Positions 1 to 9,799 of a stretch of DNA of 57,386 nt are shown here, piece after piece. Location: the NCBI RefSeq assembly GCF_001507855.1, contig NZ_LGEN01000022.1, positions 1 through 57,386 on the forward strand, read 5' to 3'. Every line of letters begins with the position of its first letter. Position 1 is the first letter of the stretch. The DNA is from Halomonas sp. 54_146. Lineage in GTDB: Bacteria; Pseudomonadota; Gammaproteobacteria; Pseudomonadales; Halomonadaceae. The notes under the pieces are model-generated. The model was not told where the DNA came from. It saw only the letters and a program-made list of their open reading frames with translations, and did no database searches. Position numbers and translations under genes: made by a program.

Positions 1-98
1 CATTCCCTCGGGCAGTCGTCTTGGAAGCAGAAACCAGGAAGGTAACGACCTGGGAATCCGCCACTACCATCTCTGATTTAGTGGTCGGAGGATGTCAA
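1..98 (+). mobile_element. Right end of an IS200/IS605-family element (partial)
   Basis: The window opens inside the terminal part of an insertion sequence. A TnpB-like reading frame ends at 74-76. It is followed by an imperfect hairpin (CCACTA at 61-66 pairing with TAGTGG at 79-84) and the motif GGAGGATGTCAA ending at 98. A sub-terminal hairpin followed by a short conserved end is typical of right ends of IS200/IS605 elements, which have no terminal inverted repeats. Directly after it begins the tail of an ABC transporter ATPase gene, so the element appears to sit inside that gene. The left end lies outside the window. The exact right boundary is inferred within 1-2 bp. Confidence 0.6.
2..76 (+). 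CDS. tnpB: TnpB (OrfB) C-terminal tail, partial
   Basis: The frame starting at base 2 is open to a TGA at 74-76 and encodes a tail reading GSRLGSRNQEGNDLGIRHYH. This resembles C-termini of OrfB/TnpB proteins, the RNA-guided nucleases of IS200/IS605 elements, as I remember them. Only 24 residues are visible and the catalytic RuvC part is upstream of the window. Intactness of the full gene cannot be judged. The assignment also rests on the adjoining right-end hairpin. Confidence 0.5.
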   Translation: MPSGSRLGSRNQEGNDLGIRHYHL

Positions 99-99
99 C

Positions 100-201
100 C
101 ATAAAGGCGAGATTACCGAGCAAGGCCACCCCGAAAAACTGTTCGATTCACCGCAGCATGAACGTACCCAATCCTTCCTGGCGCGGGTGCTTAAACATTA
201 A
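100..201 (+). pseudogene. 3' fragment of an amino-acid ABC transporter ATP-binding gene
   Basis: The frame from 100 to the TAA at 199-201 encodes HKGEITEQGHPEKLFDSPQH followed by ERTQSFLARVLKH. This is the characteristic C-terminal end of polar-amino-acid ABC ATPases of the HisP/GlnQ type (the 'G-E-I-x-E-x-G-x-P-x-x-l-F' stretch and the final 'R-T-x-x-F-L' helix). Upstream in the same frame there are stops at 79-81 and 43-45, inside the IS end. The gene is therefore cut by the insertion and only about 34 codons remain. Whether the 5' part survives on the other side of the IS cannot be seen. Confidence 0.7.
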
Positions 202-263
202 ATTGAGCACCTTCTTAAGCGTTAAATAACCGCTCATTGGCGTTGAAAGACGCTTTTTTTACC

Positions 264-292
264 GGCCTGTCCACGTGACAGGCCATTTTTTT
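264..292 (+). terminator. Rho-independent terminator after the ABC fragment
   Basis: A perfect 8-bp stem, GGCCTGTC at 264-271 and GACAGGCC at 277-284, with a 5-nt loop, is followed by a run of seven T after CA. It would terminate transcription of the truncated transporter gene and insulate the region upstream of mnmG. Confidence 0.8.
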
Positions 293-295
293 GCC

Positions 296-695
296 TGTGG
301 ATAACCTTTTTTTATAGTGTTCCGCTTTAAGTCTGTAAGGCCTACCGCGTAAGTCTCTTAGCGTTAGCTCCACACCCAGCGGTGGTTGTTCACAGCTGCG
401 GTAACAACCCAGGTACTGGCCGGTGGATAAGCAGTGCTCAATTGTGACTGTGGATAAGGCATTATTTCATCCACAGGCTTAACACCCTTTCCGCCCAGGC
501 AGTACGCTGTTCAACCATATAGAAGTAAACAACGTAACCATTTGATAAAAATAAGAATAAATAGCTTATGCACAGATTTTGTCCACACTAGTAGTTACAA
601 CATTTACAGAACTTCTCTTATTTTATATTTATGTTGTTATTAATAGAGACTGATAAACCCTTTGGGGGTGTGGAAAAACCTGACGGTTACCCACA
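296..695. other. oriC: Candidate chromosomal replication origin (DnaA-box cluster)
   Basis: This stretch has no convincing gene. It holds two exact DnaA boxes, TGTGGATAA at 296-304 and 449-457, and TTATGCACA at 566-574, which fits TTATNCACA. One- or two-mismatch relatives lie at 386-394, 422-430, 467-475, 579-587, 669-677 and 687-695. AT-rich segments at about 540-565 and 612-650 could be the unwinding element. The place immediately upstream of mnmG (gidA), near rsmG-parAB, is the oriC position in Escherichia coli and other gammaproteobacteria. Some boxes overlap the probable mnmG leader. Function is inferred from box density and position only. Confidence 0.55.
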
Positions 696-798
696 GGGGG
701 TTTATACTTGCCGCCTCATTGATCTAAGGTGCTCATATCTGAAACGGACAGCACCGGTTCACATCATTCGTGCCCTATGGCACAAGACGAGGTGTCTC

Positions 799-2703
799 TT
801 GAATTACCCCGACCGCTTTGACGTGATTGTCATCGGCGGTGGCCATGCGGGAACTGAAGCCGCACTGGCCTCTGCTCGTATGGGCTGTCAGACCCTACTG
901 CTCACCCATAACATCGAAACCCTTGGCCAAATGTCGTGTAATCCTGCGATTGGTGGCATTGGCAAAAGCCATTTGGTCAAGGAAATTGATGCGCTGGGCG
1001 GCGCCATGGGGCTTGCCACGGACTTGGGTGGCATCCAGTTTCGCGTGCTCAATGCCCGCAAAGGGCCTGCGGTTCGGGCTACCCGCGCCCAGGCTGACCG
1101 CATTCGTTACAAAGCGGCAATCCGTGGAATGTTGGAAAACCAGCCCAACTTGACGATTTTCCAGCAGGCCGCTGGCGATCTCATTGTGGATAACGACACC
1201 GTGCGTGGGGTTGTCACGGAAACCGGTATTCGCTTTCATGCCGACAGCGTAGTGCTGTGCACCGGGACGTTTTTAGGCGGTGTGATTCACATCGGCATGG
1301 ATCAAAGCAAAGGCGGCCGAGCGGGTGACCCGCCTTCCAACGCCCTGGCCGAGCGTCTGCGGGCGCTGCCGTTTCGCGTGGATCGGCTAAAAACCGGCAC
1401 ACCGCCAAGGATTGATTCTAAAACCGTCGATTTTTCTCAGTTAGAAGAACAGCCTGGTGACACGCCAACGCCGGTGATGTCTTACCTTGGCTCGCGGGAA
1501 ATGCACCCTCGGCAGGTGAGTTGCCACATTGCCCACACCAATCAGCACACCCATGATCTGATTCTGGCGAACCTTGATCGCTCACCGATGTATTCCGGTG
1601 TAATTGAGGGGATTGGGCCGCGCTACTGCCCGTCGATTGAAGACAAAGTGCATCGCTTTGCCGATAAATCCAGCCATCAGGTGTTTATCGAACCCGAAGG
1701 CTTGGATACCCACGAGCTGTACCCCAACGGTATTTCGACCTCGCTGCCCTTTGACGTGCAGATTCAAGTCGTGCGTTCCATCAAAGGCCTGGAAAATGCC
1801 CATATCACCCGGCCTGGCTACGCCATCGAGTATGACTTTTTTGACCCACGGGACTTAAAACACTCGCTGGAAACCAAATTTATCCACAACCTGTTTTTTG
1901 CCGGCCAAATTAACGGCACCACCGGCTATGAAGAAGCCGGTGCTCAAGGGTTGCTTGCAGGCTTGAATGCTGCCCGCCGTGCCCAAGAGCTGGAAGCTTG
2001 GTACCCCCGCCGCGATGAAGCCTATCTCGGTGTGCTGGTCGATGACCTGATTACCATGGGCACCAAAGAGCCCTACCGCATGTTTACTTCCCGTGCGGAG
2101 TACCGCCTGCTGCTGCGGGAAGACAATGCGGATTTACGTTTAACCGAAAAGGGTCGTGATTTAGGGCTTGTTAACGACACCCGCTGGGCAGCGTTTAGTA
2201 AGAAACGCGACGCCATCGAACAAGAAACTGCGCGGCTCAGTACCCTCTGGATTCAGCCGGGTAGCCCAGCGGCTGAACAAGTGGCCGAAAAAACCGGCGC
2301 GCCGCTTACCCGCGAATATTGCCTGAGTGATTTGCTCAAACGCCCAGAGCTCAGCTATAACGATTTGGCCAATCTACCCGGTATCGAGGGCACCCTGGTC
2401 ACCGATGAAGCCGTTGCCGAGCAGGTGCAGATCCAAGCCAAGTACCAAGGCTACATTGCTCGTCAGCAGCATGAGATCGATAAGCTCAAACGCCACGAAG
2501 CCACGCCACTGCCAGCGGAGCTGGATTATTTGAAAGTGGAAGGCTTATCTAACGAAATTCGCCAAAAGCTGGCTGAAGCGCGACCGGAAACCCTCGCCCA
2601 TGCGGCACGGATTTCAGGTGTTACCCCGGCGGCCGTCTCTATTTTGCTGGTGCATCTGAAAAAGCGCCGCTTGGTGGCAGCGGCTGAGGTGGCTAACGGA
2701 TGA
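799..2703 (+). CDS. mnmG: tRNA uridine 5-carboxymethylaminomethyl modification enzyme MnmG (GidA)
   Basis: This is the FAD-dependent partner of MnmE. Together they install the (carboxymethyl)aminomethyl group on wobble U34 of several tRNAs. The N-terminal FAD-binding motif GGGHAG lies at residues 13-18. The two conserved active-site cysteines appear at the E. coli positions: C47 in MSCNPAIGG and C277 in YCPSIEDK. An in-frame ATG exists far upstream at 631, but the conserved protein begins with [15 protein letters not shown] therefore place the start at TTG 799, preceded by GAGGTG at 790-795, giving 634 residues against 629 in E. coli. The stop overlaps the rsmG start by 4 bp, so the two are translationally coupled. 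The long leader crosses the candidate origin. Confidence 0.95.
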   Translation: MNYPDRFDVIVIGGGHAGTEAALASARMGCQTLLLTHNIETLGQMSCNPAIGGIGKSHLVKEIDALGGAMGLATDLGGIQFRVLNARKGPAVRATRAQADRIRYKAAIRGMLENQPNLTIFQQAAGDLIVDNDTVRGVVTETGIRFHADSVVLCTGTFLGGVIHIGMDQSKGGRAGDPPSNALAERLRALPFRVDRLKTGTPPRIDSKTVDFSQLEEQPGDTPTPVMSYLGSREMHPRQVSCHIAHTNQHTHDLILANLDRSPMYSGVIEGIGPRYCPSIEDKVHRFADKSSHQVFIEPEGLDTHELYPNGISTSLPFDVQIQVVRSIKGLENAHITRPGYAIEYDFFDPRDLKHSLETKFIHNLFFAGQINGTTGYEEAGAQGLLAGLNAARRAQELEAWYPRRDEAYLGVLVDDLITMGTKEPYRMFTSRAEYRLLLREDNADLRLTEKGRDLGLVNDTRWAAFSKKRDAIEQETARLSTLWIQPGSPAAEQVAEKTGAPLTREYCLSDLLKRPELSYNDLANLPGIEGTLVTDEAVAEQVQIQAKYQGYIARQQHEIDKLKRHEATPLPAELDYLKVEGLSNEIRQKLAEARPETLAHAARISGVTPAAVSILLVHLKKRRLVAAAEVANG

Positions 2704-3353
2704 GTTCGCTGAACCCACTGTTGAAGACGCTACCTGCCAGCGTTGCGCCGCGGCTCGATCAAGGGCTTAGCCAGTTAGGCATCGTCGTTGACGAACATCA
2801 ACGCGAACAGCTGCTAGGCTTATTGGCACTGTTGCACAAGTGGAACCGGGCTTATAACCTCACAGCGGTACGCGAGGTGGATGACATGGTGTCGCGTCAC
2901 GTGTTGGATAGCGCCGCTGTGTTGCACTATGTCCAGGGGCCACGGCTACTGGATGTAGGCGCGGGCCCCGGGCTTCCTGGCATCGTATTAGCGATACTAG
3001 CCCCGCAGCTTGACGTGACACTGCTAGATAGTAATGGCAAAAAGGTGCGCTTTCAGCGCCAGGCGGTAATGGAGCTCGGGCTTGAAAACGTAACTCCTGT
3101 ACAGGCGCGGGTGGAACAGTTTAAGGCCGCCGCTTTCGATCAGGTGATTTCCCGGGCTTTTGCCAGTCTGGTTGATTTTGTCACCTTGACCCGCCAGCTA
3201 CCCAGCGCCGACGGCCAATGGTTAGCCATGAAAGGCCCGGGGGCGGATGATGAGCTGCGCGATCTGCCTGCCGGTATTCGATTACACTCGCGTCACCTGC
3301 TGGAAGTACCCTTTGAAGCGGCCCAGCGGCAGTTGCTCGTTCTAAATTTCTAA
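2700..3353 (+). CDS. rsmG: 16S rRNA (guanine527-N7)-methyltransferase RsmG (GidB)
   Basis: RsmG uses S-adenosylmethionine to methylate N7 of G527 in 16S rRNA on the 30S subunit. The 217-residue protein has the Rossmann SAM-binding motif [16 protein letters not shown] near residues 81-96 and the family motif [13 protein letters not shown] near residue 47, with HVLDSAAV following. Length matches the family (207 in E. coli). Its ATG overlaps the mnmG stop in an ATGA, the usual mnmG-rsmG operon arrangement. It is followed by a 14-bp tandem repeat and then parA. Confidence 0.95.
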   Translation: MSSLNPLLKTLPASVAPRLDQGLSQLGIVVDEHQREQLLGLLALLHKWNRAYNLTAVREVDDMVSRHVLDSAAVLHYVQGPRLLDVGAGPGLPGIVLAILAPQLDVTLLDSNGKKVRFQRQAVMELGLENVTPVQARVEQFKAAAFDQVISRAFASLVDFVTLTRQLPSADGQWLAMKGPGADDELRDLPAGIRLHSRHLLEVPFEAAQRQLLVLNF

Positions 3354-3359
3354 ATATTG

Positions 3360-3414
3360 AAAGCTGGATGTTGAAAACTGAATGTTAAAAGCTAAATGTT
3401 GACGCTGAGCGTTG
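3360..3414 (+). repeat. Degenerate 14-bp tandem repeat between rsmG and parA
   Basis: Four head-to-tail units are readable: 3360-3373 AAAGCTGGATGTTG, 3374-3387 AAAACTGAATGTTA, 3388-3401 AAAGCTAAATGTTG and 3402-3414 ACGCTGAGCGTTG. The array lies directly upstream of the ribosome binding site and GTG start of parA. It is non-coding on the + strand. It is one of several unrelated upstream tandem arrays in the window. Confidence 0.75.
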
Positions 3415-3442
3415 ATTCTGCCCCCAGGAAGGAGTTGAGTAA

Positions 3443-4210
3443 GTGAGCCAGATCATTGCCCTGACCAACCAAAAAGGCGGCGTGGGCAAGACCACCTCGG
3501 CCGTTAACCTGGCGGCCAGTCTCGCTGCGCTCGACCGTCGCGTGCTGTTGGTGGATCTTGATCCCCAAGGCCATGCCAGCATGGGCAGCGGCATCGACAA
3601 ATATGAGCTCGATAAAAGTGTGCTGGATGTCCTGCTGGGTGACGCTACCGCCGCCGAAACCATTGTTAAACAGCTGCCGGTAAAGTACGACGTCCTGCCA
3701 GGTAACGGTGATCTGACCGCCGCGGAAGTCGAGCTTTTAGATCGCGACAAAAGCGAAAGCTGCCTGACCACAGCGCTTGCGTCGGTCGCTGACCAATATG
3801 ATGTGGTGCTAATTGACTGCCCGCCCTCGTTGAATATGCTGACCGTTAACGCGCTGACCGCTTCCGATAGCGTACTCATCCCTCTGCAGTGTGAGTTTTA
3901 CGCGCTTGAAGGGCTATCGGCACTGCTTGATACCGTTGAGCAAATAAAGCAAAACGTCAATCCTGAGCTCGCCATCGCAGGCATTTTGCGCACCATGTAC
4001 GACAAGCGCACCAGCTTAACCCGCGAAGTCGACAAACAGCTGCGGGACTACTTTGGCGACATGCTGTTAAAAACCACCATACCGCGCAACGTTAAGGTGG
4101 CAGAAGCGCCAAGCCATGGGTTACCCGTGACCCAATATGCCCGGTTCTCCCGGGGGAGCCAGGCCTATCGCGTGCTGGCGAAAGAGATGATTCGTCGTCT
4201 TTCACTGTAA
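3443..4210 (+). CDS. parA: Chromosome-partitioning ATPase ParA (Soj)
   Basis: This is a ParA-family nucleoid-bound ATPase that works with ParB on origin-proximal parS sites during segregation. The deviant Walker A motif KGGVGKTT is at residues 11-18. VLLVDLDPQGHAS follows, with the Walker B segment DVVLIDCPPSLN later. The 255-residue length is normal for chromosomal Soj. The GTG start at 3443 is supported by AAGGAG eight bases upstream. It forms an operon with parB (61 bp gap) downstream of mnmG-rsmG, the standard gammaproteobacterial order near the origin. Confidence 0.95.
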   Translation: MSQIIALTNQKGGVGKTTSAVNLAASLAALDRRVLLVDLDPQGHASMGSGIDKYELDKSVLDVLLGDATAAETIVKQLPVKYDVLPGNGDLTAAEVELLDRDKSESCLTTALASVADQYDVVLIDCPPSLNMLTVNALTASDSVLIPLQCEFYALEGLSALLDTVEQIKQNVNPELAIAGILRTMYDKRTSLTREVDKQLRDYFGDMLLKTTIPRNVKVAEAPSHGLPVTQYARFSRGSQAYRVLAKEMIRRLSL

Positions 4211-4271
4211 CCACTCTTCACTTCAACTCTGCACTTTAACAACGGGGCGTTGTAAAAATGAGGGAAAGCGA

Positions 4272-5198
4272 ATGACGCGTAAACCCGCGCTGGGACGTGG
4301 CCTGGATGCCCTGATTGGTGCCGGTGCCCGTCGCCGTGACAGCTTAGAACTTGCCGGTAGCGGTACGCCTTTGGAGCGCACGGATGCAGCGCTAAGCGCT
4401 GCTGCTGAATTCGTCGAGGATCGCCTTGAGCGTTTGCCATTAGGCCAATTAACGCGGGGTAAATATCAACCGCGCCGCGATATTCAGCCGCAAGCGTTGG
4501 AAGAGCTGGCCGATTCTATTCGTGCCCAGGGCGTCATGCAGCCGATAGTCGTGCGTCCTATCGGCGTAGATCGCTATGAAATTATTGCCGGTGAACGCCG
4601 CTGGCGTGCCGCTCAGCTGGCTGAACTGGATGTGATTCCGGCGGTTATCCGCGAGGTTAGCGACGAAGTTGCCTTGGCGCTGGCGCTGATCGAAAACATC
4701 CAGCGTGAAAACCTCAACGCTATTGAAGAAGCCATGGCGCTCAAGCGCTTAGGTGACGAGTTTGAACTTACCCAGCAGCAGATTGCCGACGCGGTGGGCA
4801 AGTCGCGTACCCAGGTGGCCAACCTGCTTCGCCTGCTGGCGCTAGACCCAGAAGTGCAAACCCTGCTTGAACGCGGTGACCTGGATATGGGGCATGCGCG
4901 GGCGTTGCTGACGTTGAGCAGTGCCCAACAGCGCCAAGTGGCCCATGAAGTGGTCAATAACGAAATGACCGTGCGAGCCACCGAAGCGCTGGTGAAAAAA
5001 GTGCAAACCAGCCAAACGCCTATCAAAACGGCGAGCCGCCAACACAAGCAGCCTGATGTGGCGAAGCTTGAAACCCATCTTGGCGAGCTGCTTGGCGCAC
5101 CGGTCTCGATTGATCACGGCCAAAAAGGCAAAGGTAAGCTGACCATTCGTTACACAAGCTTGGAAGAATTAGACGGAATTTTAACGCACATTAAATAG
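4272..5198 (+). CDS. parB: Chromosome-partitioning protein ParB (Spo0J)
   Basis: ParB is the CTP-dependent DNA clamp that loads at parS and is moved by ParA. The 308-residue protein opens with RKPALGRGLDALIG, the peptide that contacts ParA. It contains the ParB/Srx nucleotide-binding core (GQLTRGKYQPRRD; GERRWRAAQLAE; ALIENIQRENLNAIEEA), the helix-turn-helix region (LTQQQIADAVGKSRTQVANL) and a C-terminal dimerisation domain. It follows parA directly and ends before a hairpin at 5217. I did not see a perfect parS palindrome (TGTTTCACGTGAAACA) in the window. Confidence 0.95.
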   Translation: MTRKPALGRGLDALIGAGARRRDSLELAGSGTPLERTDAALSAAAEFVEDRLERLPLGQLTRGKYQPRRDIQPQALEELADSIRAQGVMQPIVVRPIGVDRYEIIAGERRWRAAQLAELDVIPAVIREVSDEVALALALIENIQRENLNAIEEAMALKRLGDEFELTQQQIADAVGKSRTQVANLLRLLALDPEVQTLLERGDLDMGHARALLTLSSAQQRQVAHEVVNNEMTVRATEALVKKVQTSQTPIKTASRQHKQPDVAKLETHLGELLGAPVSIDHGQKGKGKLTIRYTSLEELDGILTHIK

Positions 5199-5216
5199 CA
5201 AGCTATTCAATGTGAT

Positions 5217-5249
5217 GCGAAAAGAGGGATTTTTTCCCTCTTTGGTCGC
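5217..5249 (+). terminator. Hairpin terminator after parB
   Basis: A long stem is formed by AAAGAGGGA (5221-5229) and TCCCTCTTT (5235-5243) around a T-rich loop, extended by GCGA/TCGC on the outside. The 3' T-run is short, so it may be only partly efficient. The rest of the parB-atpI gap up to 5445 contains no gene I can support. It probably holds the promoter of the atp operon. Confidence 0.6.
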
Positions 5250-5444
5250 AAATTAACCTTTAAGCGGGCAAAATCGGCGTGACTTCGGTTGAAGGTGTGA
5301 TAGCGCTTCCCTATAATCGCGCAAGATTTGTGCAGGTTGATTGTGCTTTTCCAGGAATACGTTCATTGAGATCTGTCTGTTTTCACTAAAAGGCTGGGTA
5401 TTTTTCACAGAGCTATTCAGATAGCTATTTCAAAAAGCTGCTGC

Positions 5445-5535
5445 AAAGGGCTATTTCAAAGGGCTATTTCAAAGGGCTATTTCAAAGGGCTATCTCGAAG
5501 GGCTATTTCAAAGGGCTATCTCAAAAGGCTATGCA
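5445..5535 (+). repeat. 13-bp tandem repeat running into the atpI start codon
   Basis: Seven consecutive 13-bp units, consensus AAAGGGCTATTTC, start at 5445, 5458, 5471, 5484, 5497, 5510 and 5523. The first three are identical, the next three differ by one or two bases, and the last (AAAAGGCTATGCA) contains the atpI ATG at 5531. More degenerate copies precede it (5411-5444). Each unit carries a purine-rich AAAGGG that could act as a Shine-Dalgarno sequence, and the copy abutting the ATG is only 2 bp from it. Confidence 0.85.
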
Positions 5536-5923
5536 GCGATACGAAACCCAGCGACGCAGAACTTATATCGTTCGCCTAATGACTGCACAGCTAGTAATTA
5601 CCATAGTGGGCATGATGGTCGGCTATCTACTTGCACACATGCCAGGCGTGCTTTCGATATTGCTAGGCGCTTTAGTAGCCCTGCTGCCCCAGGCATTTTT
5701 TATACAGCGAATGGGTATTTTGCACGCTAAACGCGGAACCCAAGGGGCGATGCACTTATTTCGTGCTGAAGCAGGTAAGTTTGGTTTGACGGTGGCACTG
5801 TTTGTTGCAGTGTTCGTGGTAGTGCCCCCCTCAAACCCCGCTTTATTTTTTTACGCTTATGTTGCGGTTGTTCTAACGCATTGGCTCACGCCTTGGTTAA
5901 TTCCAAAGCACGCTAATGCCTAG
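5531..5923 (+). CDS. atpI: ATP synthase accessory protein AtpI
   Basis: AtpI is a small inner-membrane protein encoded ahead of the F1Fo genes and implicated in c-ring assembly or Mg2+ handling. The 130-residue product has four hydrophobic segments (about 18-36, 38-60, 82-100 and 105-122) and the motif GALVALLPQAFFIQRM typical of the UncI family. It leads the atp operon with a 25-bp gap to atpB. The start codon lies in the last unit of a 13-bp repeat. Spacing to the nearest purine tract is unusually short, so translation initiation may be weak. Confidence 0.85.
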   Translation: MQRYETQRRRTYIVRLMTAQLVITIVGMMVGYLLAHMPGVLSILLGALVALLPQAFFIQRMGILHAKRGTQGAMHLFRAEAGKFGLTVALFVAVFVVVPPSNPALFFYAYVAVVLTHWLTPWLIPKHANA

Positions 5924-5942
5924 AGATCGCACAACTGATTGA

Positions 5943-6782
<840 letters not shown>

Positions 6783-6819
6783 CCTAGCAATAACCTTTTC
6801 ATTAACCCTCAACCCTTAA

Positions 6820-7074
<255 letters not shown>

Positions 7075-7085
7075 TGACAGCTTGA

Positions 7086-7110
7086 CCGAGCGGCTCACCG
7101 CTCGGTTTTG
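7086..7110 (+). promoter_or_regulatory. Intercistronic stem-loop between atpE and atpF
   Basis: A perfect 8-bp stem, CCGAGCGG (7086-7093) and CCGCTCGG (7098-7105), with loop CTCA, is followed by TTTTG. It lies inside the operon, so it is more likely a partial attenuator or an mRNA 3'-end stabiliser for atpE than a full terminator. It fits the need for many more copies of subunit c than of the other subunits. Confidence 0.65.
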
Positions 7111-7151
7111 TTTCACTCCGGTCGCCACGAACTTGTCAGAGGTACATTCCT

Positions 7152-7622
7152 GTGAATATCAACATGACGCTTATCGGGCAAACGATCGCCTTCGCGATCT
7201 TTGTCTGGTTTTGCATAAAGTATGTGTGGCCTCCGATCAGCAACGCGCTTCACGAGCGTCAGAAGAAAATTGCTGATGGCTTGGACGCAGCCAGCCGTGC
7301 TACCCGTGACCTTGAGCTTGCTCAAGAGCGGGCAGAACAAACGCTGCGCGAAAGCAAGGAGCAAGCTTCTCAAATTCTTGAGCAGGCCAACAAGCGCTCT
7401 GCCCAGATGATTGAAGAAGCCCGCGAGCAAGCCCGCGCCGAAGGCGAACGCCTAGTAGCGAGCGCACGTTCCGAGATTGAGCAAGAAGTGAATCGTGCAA
7501 AAGACGAACTTCGTGCCCAGGTCTCTAGCCTCGCTGTTTTGGGTGCCGAGCGTGTTCTACAAGCATCGGTCGACGAACAAGCACATCGCAAGTTACTCGA
7601 TGAGCTTGCCGCTGAACTGTAA
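7152..7622 (+). CDS. atpF: F-type ATP synthase subunit b
   Basis: Subunit b is the peripheral stalk protein: one N-terminal membrane helix (residues 5-25, ending [10 protein letters not shown]), then a long charged coiled coil rich in Glu, Gln, Ala and Arg to the C-terminus. The 156 residues equal the E. coli length, and the start [14 protein letters not shown] aligns with it. GTG 7152 is the start. An 11-bp gap to atpH carries AAGGAGGTG. Confidence 0.96.
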   Translation: MNINMTLIGQTIAFAIFVWFCIKYVWPPISNALHERQKKIADGLDAASRATRDLELAQERAEQTLRESKEQASQILEQANKRSAQMIEEAREQARAEGERLVASARSEIEQEVNRAKDELRAQVSSLAVLGAERVLQASVDEQAHRKLLDELAAEL

Positions 7623-7633
7623 GGAGGTGAACC

Positions 7634-8170
7634 ATGGCGGAATTACTGACCGTCGCTCGTCCTTACGCTAAAGCGGCGTTTGAATACGCGCGCGATCATG
7701 ATGCGCTTGATAGCTGGTCACAGGCGCTGAGCTTTTTAAGCTTTGCGGTAGCTGACAGCGATGTTCGTCGTTTGCTGAGCAGTCCAAAACTTGAAAACGA
7801 GAAAAAAGTGTCCCTGCTGGCCGATATGACGCCAGGCGAGCAGGACAACGCTTTACGCCGTTTTTTAGACGTTTTGGCAGACCAAGGTCGCCTGATGTCA
7901 CTGAAATCAATCGCTGTGCAGTACGAGCACCTACGTGCCGAACACGAGCAGCGTATTGAAGTGAACGTCACCTCTGCTTACAAGCTAGACAGTAAGCAGA
8001 AGACCAAGCTTGCGAACGCGCTCAAGAAACGTCTGAATCGCGAAATCTCCATTACTACTCAGGTGGACAAGTCGCTTATTGGCGGTGTCATCCTGCGTGC
8101 TGGCGACACCGTCATAGACGGCTCCGTACGTGGTCGATTGAACCGCCTTTCCGAAGCGCTAACCGCTTGA
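7634..8170 (+). CDS. atpH: F-type ATP synthase subunit delta
   Basis: Delta is the 178-residue OSCP-type subunit that joins the b stalk to the top of F1. It starts with the family pattern [14 protein letters not shown] and ends with the conserved [21 protein letters not shown] strong ribosome binding site (AAGGAGG) precedes the ATG. It lies between atpF and atpA as in other gammaproteobacteria. Confidence 0.96.
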   Translation: MAELLTVARPYAKAAFEYARDHDALDSWSQALSFLSFAVADSDVRRLLSSPKLENEKKVSLLADMTPGEQDNALRRFLDVLADQGRLMSLKSIAVQYEHLRAEHEQRIEVNVTSAYKLDSKQKTKLANALKKRLNREISITTQVDKSLIGGVILRAGDTVIDGSVRGRLNRLSEALTA

Positions 8171-8186
8171 GTCTGAGGGACATGGC

Positions 8187-9731
8187 ATGCAGCAACTGAA
8201 TCCTTCCGAGATCAGCGACATCATCAAGCAGCGAATTGAGAAGCTTGACGTCGCATCTGAAGCCCGTAATCAGGGCACCATCGTCACTGTTTCCGACGGT
8301 ATCGTGAAAATTCACGGCCTCGAAGACGCGATGTTTGGTGAAATGATTGAATTTCCCAACAGCATCTTTGGCATGGTACTTAACCTGGAGCGTGACTCCG
8401 TAGGTGCCGTTGTGCTGGGTGACTACCTGCAGCTTGAAGAGGGCATGACCGCTACCTGTACTGGTCGTATTCTCGAAGTGCCGGTAGGCCCTGAGCTGAT
8501 TGGTCGTGTTGTCGATGCCCTGGGTAATCCCATTGATGGCAAAGGCGACATTAACGCTAAGATGACCGATGCCGTTGAGAAAGTGGCACCGGGCGTTATT
8601 ACCCGTCAGTCCGTTGATGAGCCGATTCAAACCGGTCTCAAGTCTATCGACGCCATGGTGCCGATCGGCCGTGGTCAGCGTGAGCTGATCATCGGTGACC
8701 GCCAGATTGGTAAGTCCGCCATTGCCATCGATGCGATCATCAACCAGAAAGGCAAAGGCGTTACCTGTGTCTACGTTGCGATCGGTCAGAAACAGTCGAC
8801 CATTGCTAACGTGGTGCGCAAGCTCGAAGAGCACGGTGCCATGGAACACACCATCGTTGTGGCCGCCGGCGCTGCCGATCCGGCTCCGATGCAGTTCCTC
8901 GCACCTTACTCTGGCTGCACTATGGGCGAATACTTCCGCGACCGCGGTGAGAATGCGCTGATTGTGTATGACGACCTTTCCAAGCAGGCTGTTGCCTACC
9001 GTCAGGTATCGCTGCTGCTGCGTCGTCCGCCGGGTCGTGAAGCTTATCCTGGTGACGTTTTCTATCTCCACTCACGTCTACTTGAGCGTGCTGCGCGCGT
9101 TAACGTCGACTACGTTGAGAAGTTCACCAACGGTGAAGTGAAAGGCAAAACCGGTTCTTTGACCGCGCTGCCGATCATCGAAACCCAGGGCGGTGACGTT
9201 TCTGCGTTCGTACCGACCAACGTGATCTCAATCACCGACGGTCAGATCTTCCTGGAAACCAACCTGTTTAACTCCGGTATTCGTCCGGCGATTAACGCGG
9301 GTCTATCGGTTTCTCGGGTAGGTGGTTCGGCGCAGACCAAAATCATCAAGAAACTGGGCGGTAGTGTACGTCTGGCGTTGGCTCAGTACCGTGAATTGGC
9401 GGCATTCTCGCAGTTTGCCTCTGACCTGGATGAAGCCACGCGTAAGCAGCTTGAGCACGGTCAGCGTGTTACCGAGCTGATGAAACAGAACCAGTACTCA
9501 CCGATGTCGGTAGCCGAAATGGCGTTGTCGCTGTATGCCGCTAACGAAGGCTTCCTGGATGATGTCGAAGTAAACAAAGTGTTGGACTTTGAGCGTGCCC
9601 TGCACGACTACATGAAGTCTGAGCACGGCGATCTTCTCGACAAGATCAACCAGACTGGCGACTACAACGGCGAGATTCAAGACAGCTTGAAGTCGGGTCT
9701 CGAGAAGTTCAAGGCGACTCAGAGCTGGTAA
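8187..9731 (+). CDS. atpA: F-type ATP synthase subunit alpha
   Basis: Alpha is the non-catalytic nucleotide-binding subunit of the F1 hexamer, 514 residues (513 in E. coli). The P-loop reads [15 protein letters not shown] near residues 169-183. The usual form is GDRQTGKT, so both threonines flanking the loop glycine-lysine are changed to Ile and Ser. [13 protein letters not shown] and the ATPase signature [13 protein letters not shown] are intact. A 319-codon open frame on the opposite strand of this gene is a coding shadow. Confidence 0.97.
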   Translation: MQQLNPSEISDIIKQRIEKLDVASEARNQGTIVTVSDGIVKIHGLEDAMFGEMIEFPNSIFGMVLNLERDSVGAVVLGDYLQLEEGMTATCTGRILEVPVGPELIGRVVDALGNPIDGKGDINAKMTDAVEKVAPGVITRQSVDEPIQTGLKSIDAMVPIGRGQRELIIGDRQIGKSAIAIDAIINQKGKGVTCVYVAIGQKQSTIANVVRKLEEHGAMEHTIVVAAGAADPAPMQFLAPYSGCTMGEYFRDRGENALIVYDDLSKQAVAYRQVSLLLRRPPGREAYPGDVFYLHSRLLERAARVNVDYVEKFTNGEVKGKTGSLTALPIIETQGGDVSAFVPTNVISITDGQIFLETNLFNSGIRPAINAGLSVSRVGGSAQTKIIKKLGGSVRLALAQYRELAAFSQFASDLDEATRKQLEHGQRVTELMKQNQYSPMSVAEMALSLYAANEGFLDDVEVNKVLDFERALHDYMKSEHGDLLDKINQTGDYNGEIQDSLKSGLEKFKATQSW

Positions 9732-9738
9732 TGTTTGG

Positions 9739-9760
9739 CCCGCCTGTGATGGGCGGGTTT
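9739..9760 (+). promoter_or_regulatory. Stem-loop between atpA and atpG
   Basis: CCCGCC (9739-9744) pairs with GGCGGG (9752-9757), followed by TTT. The short stem and short T-run inside the operon suggest a processing or stability element rather than a terminator. Confidence 0.4.
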
Positions 9761-9799
9761 GCATGCTTTCTGAGAGCCACGAACGAAGGGTAGATCGCT

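Noticed and set aside
268..280. parS site
   Set aside because: CCACGTGAC has only the central CACGTG of the parS palindrome and belongs to a terminator stem. No full parS was found.
631..798. N-terminal extension of MnmG from ATG 631
   Set aside because: The 56 extra residues have no family counterpart and cross DnaA boxes. TTG 799 with GAGGTG gives the canonical start and puts Cys47 and Cys277 at the expected positions.
8112..9071. 319-codon open frame on the minus strand inside atpA
   Set aside because: It lies wholly antisense to a clearly coding, highly conserved gene. Its composition reflects codon bias of the opposite strand, and no ribosome binding site or known motif is seen.
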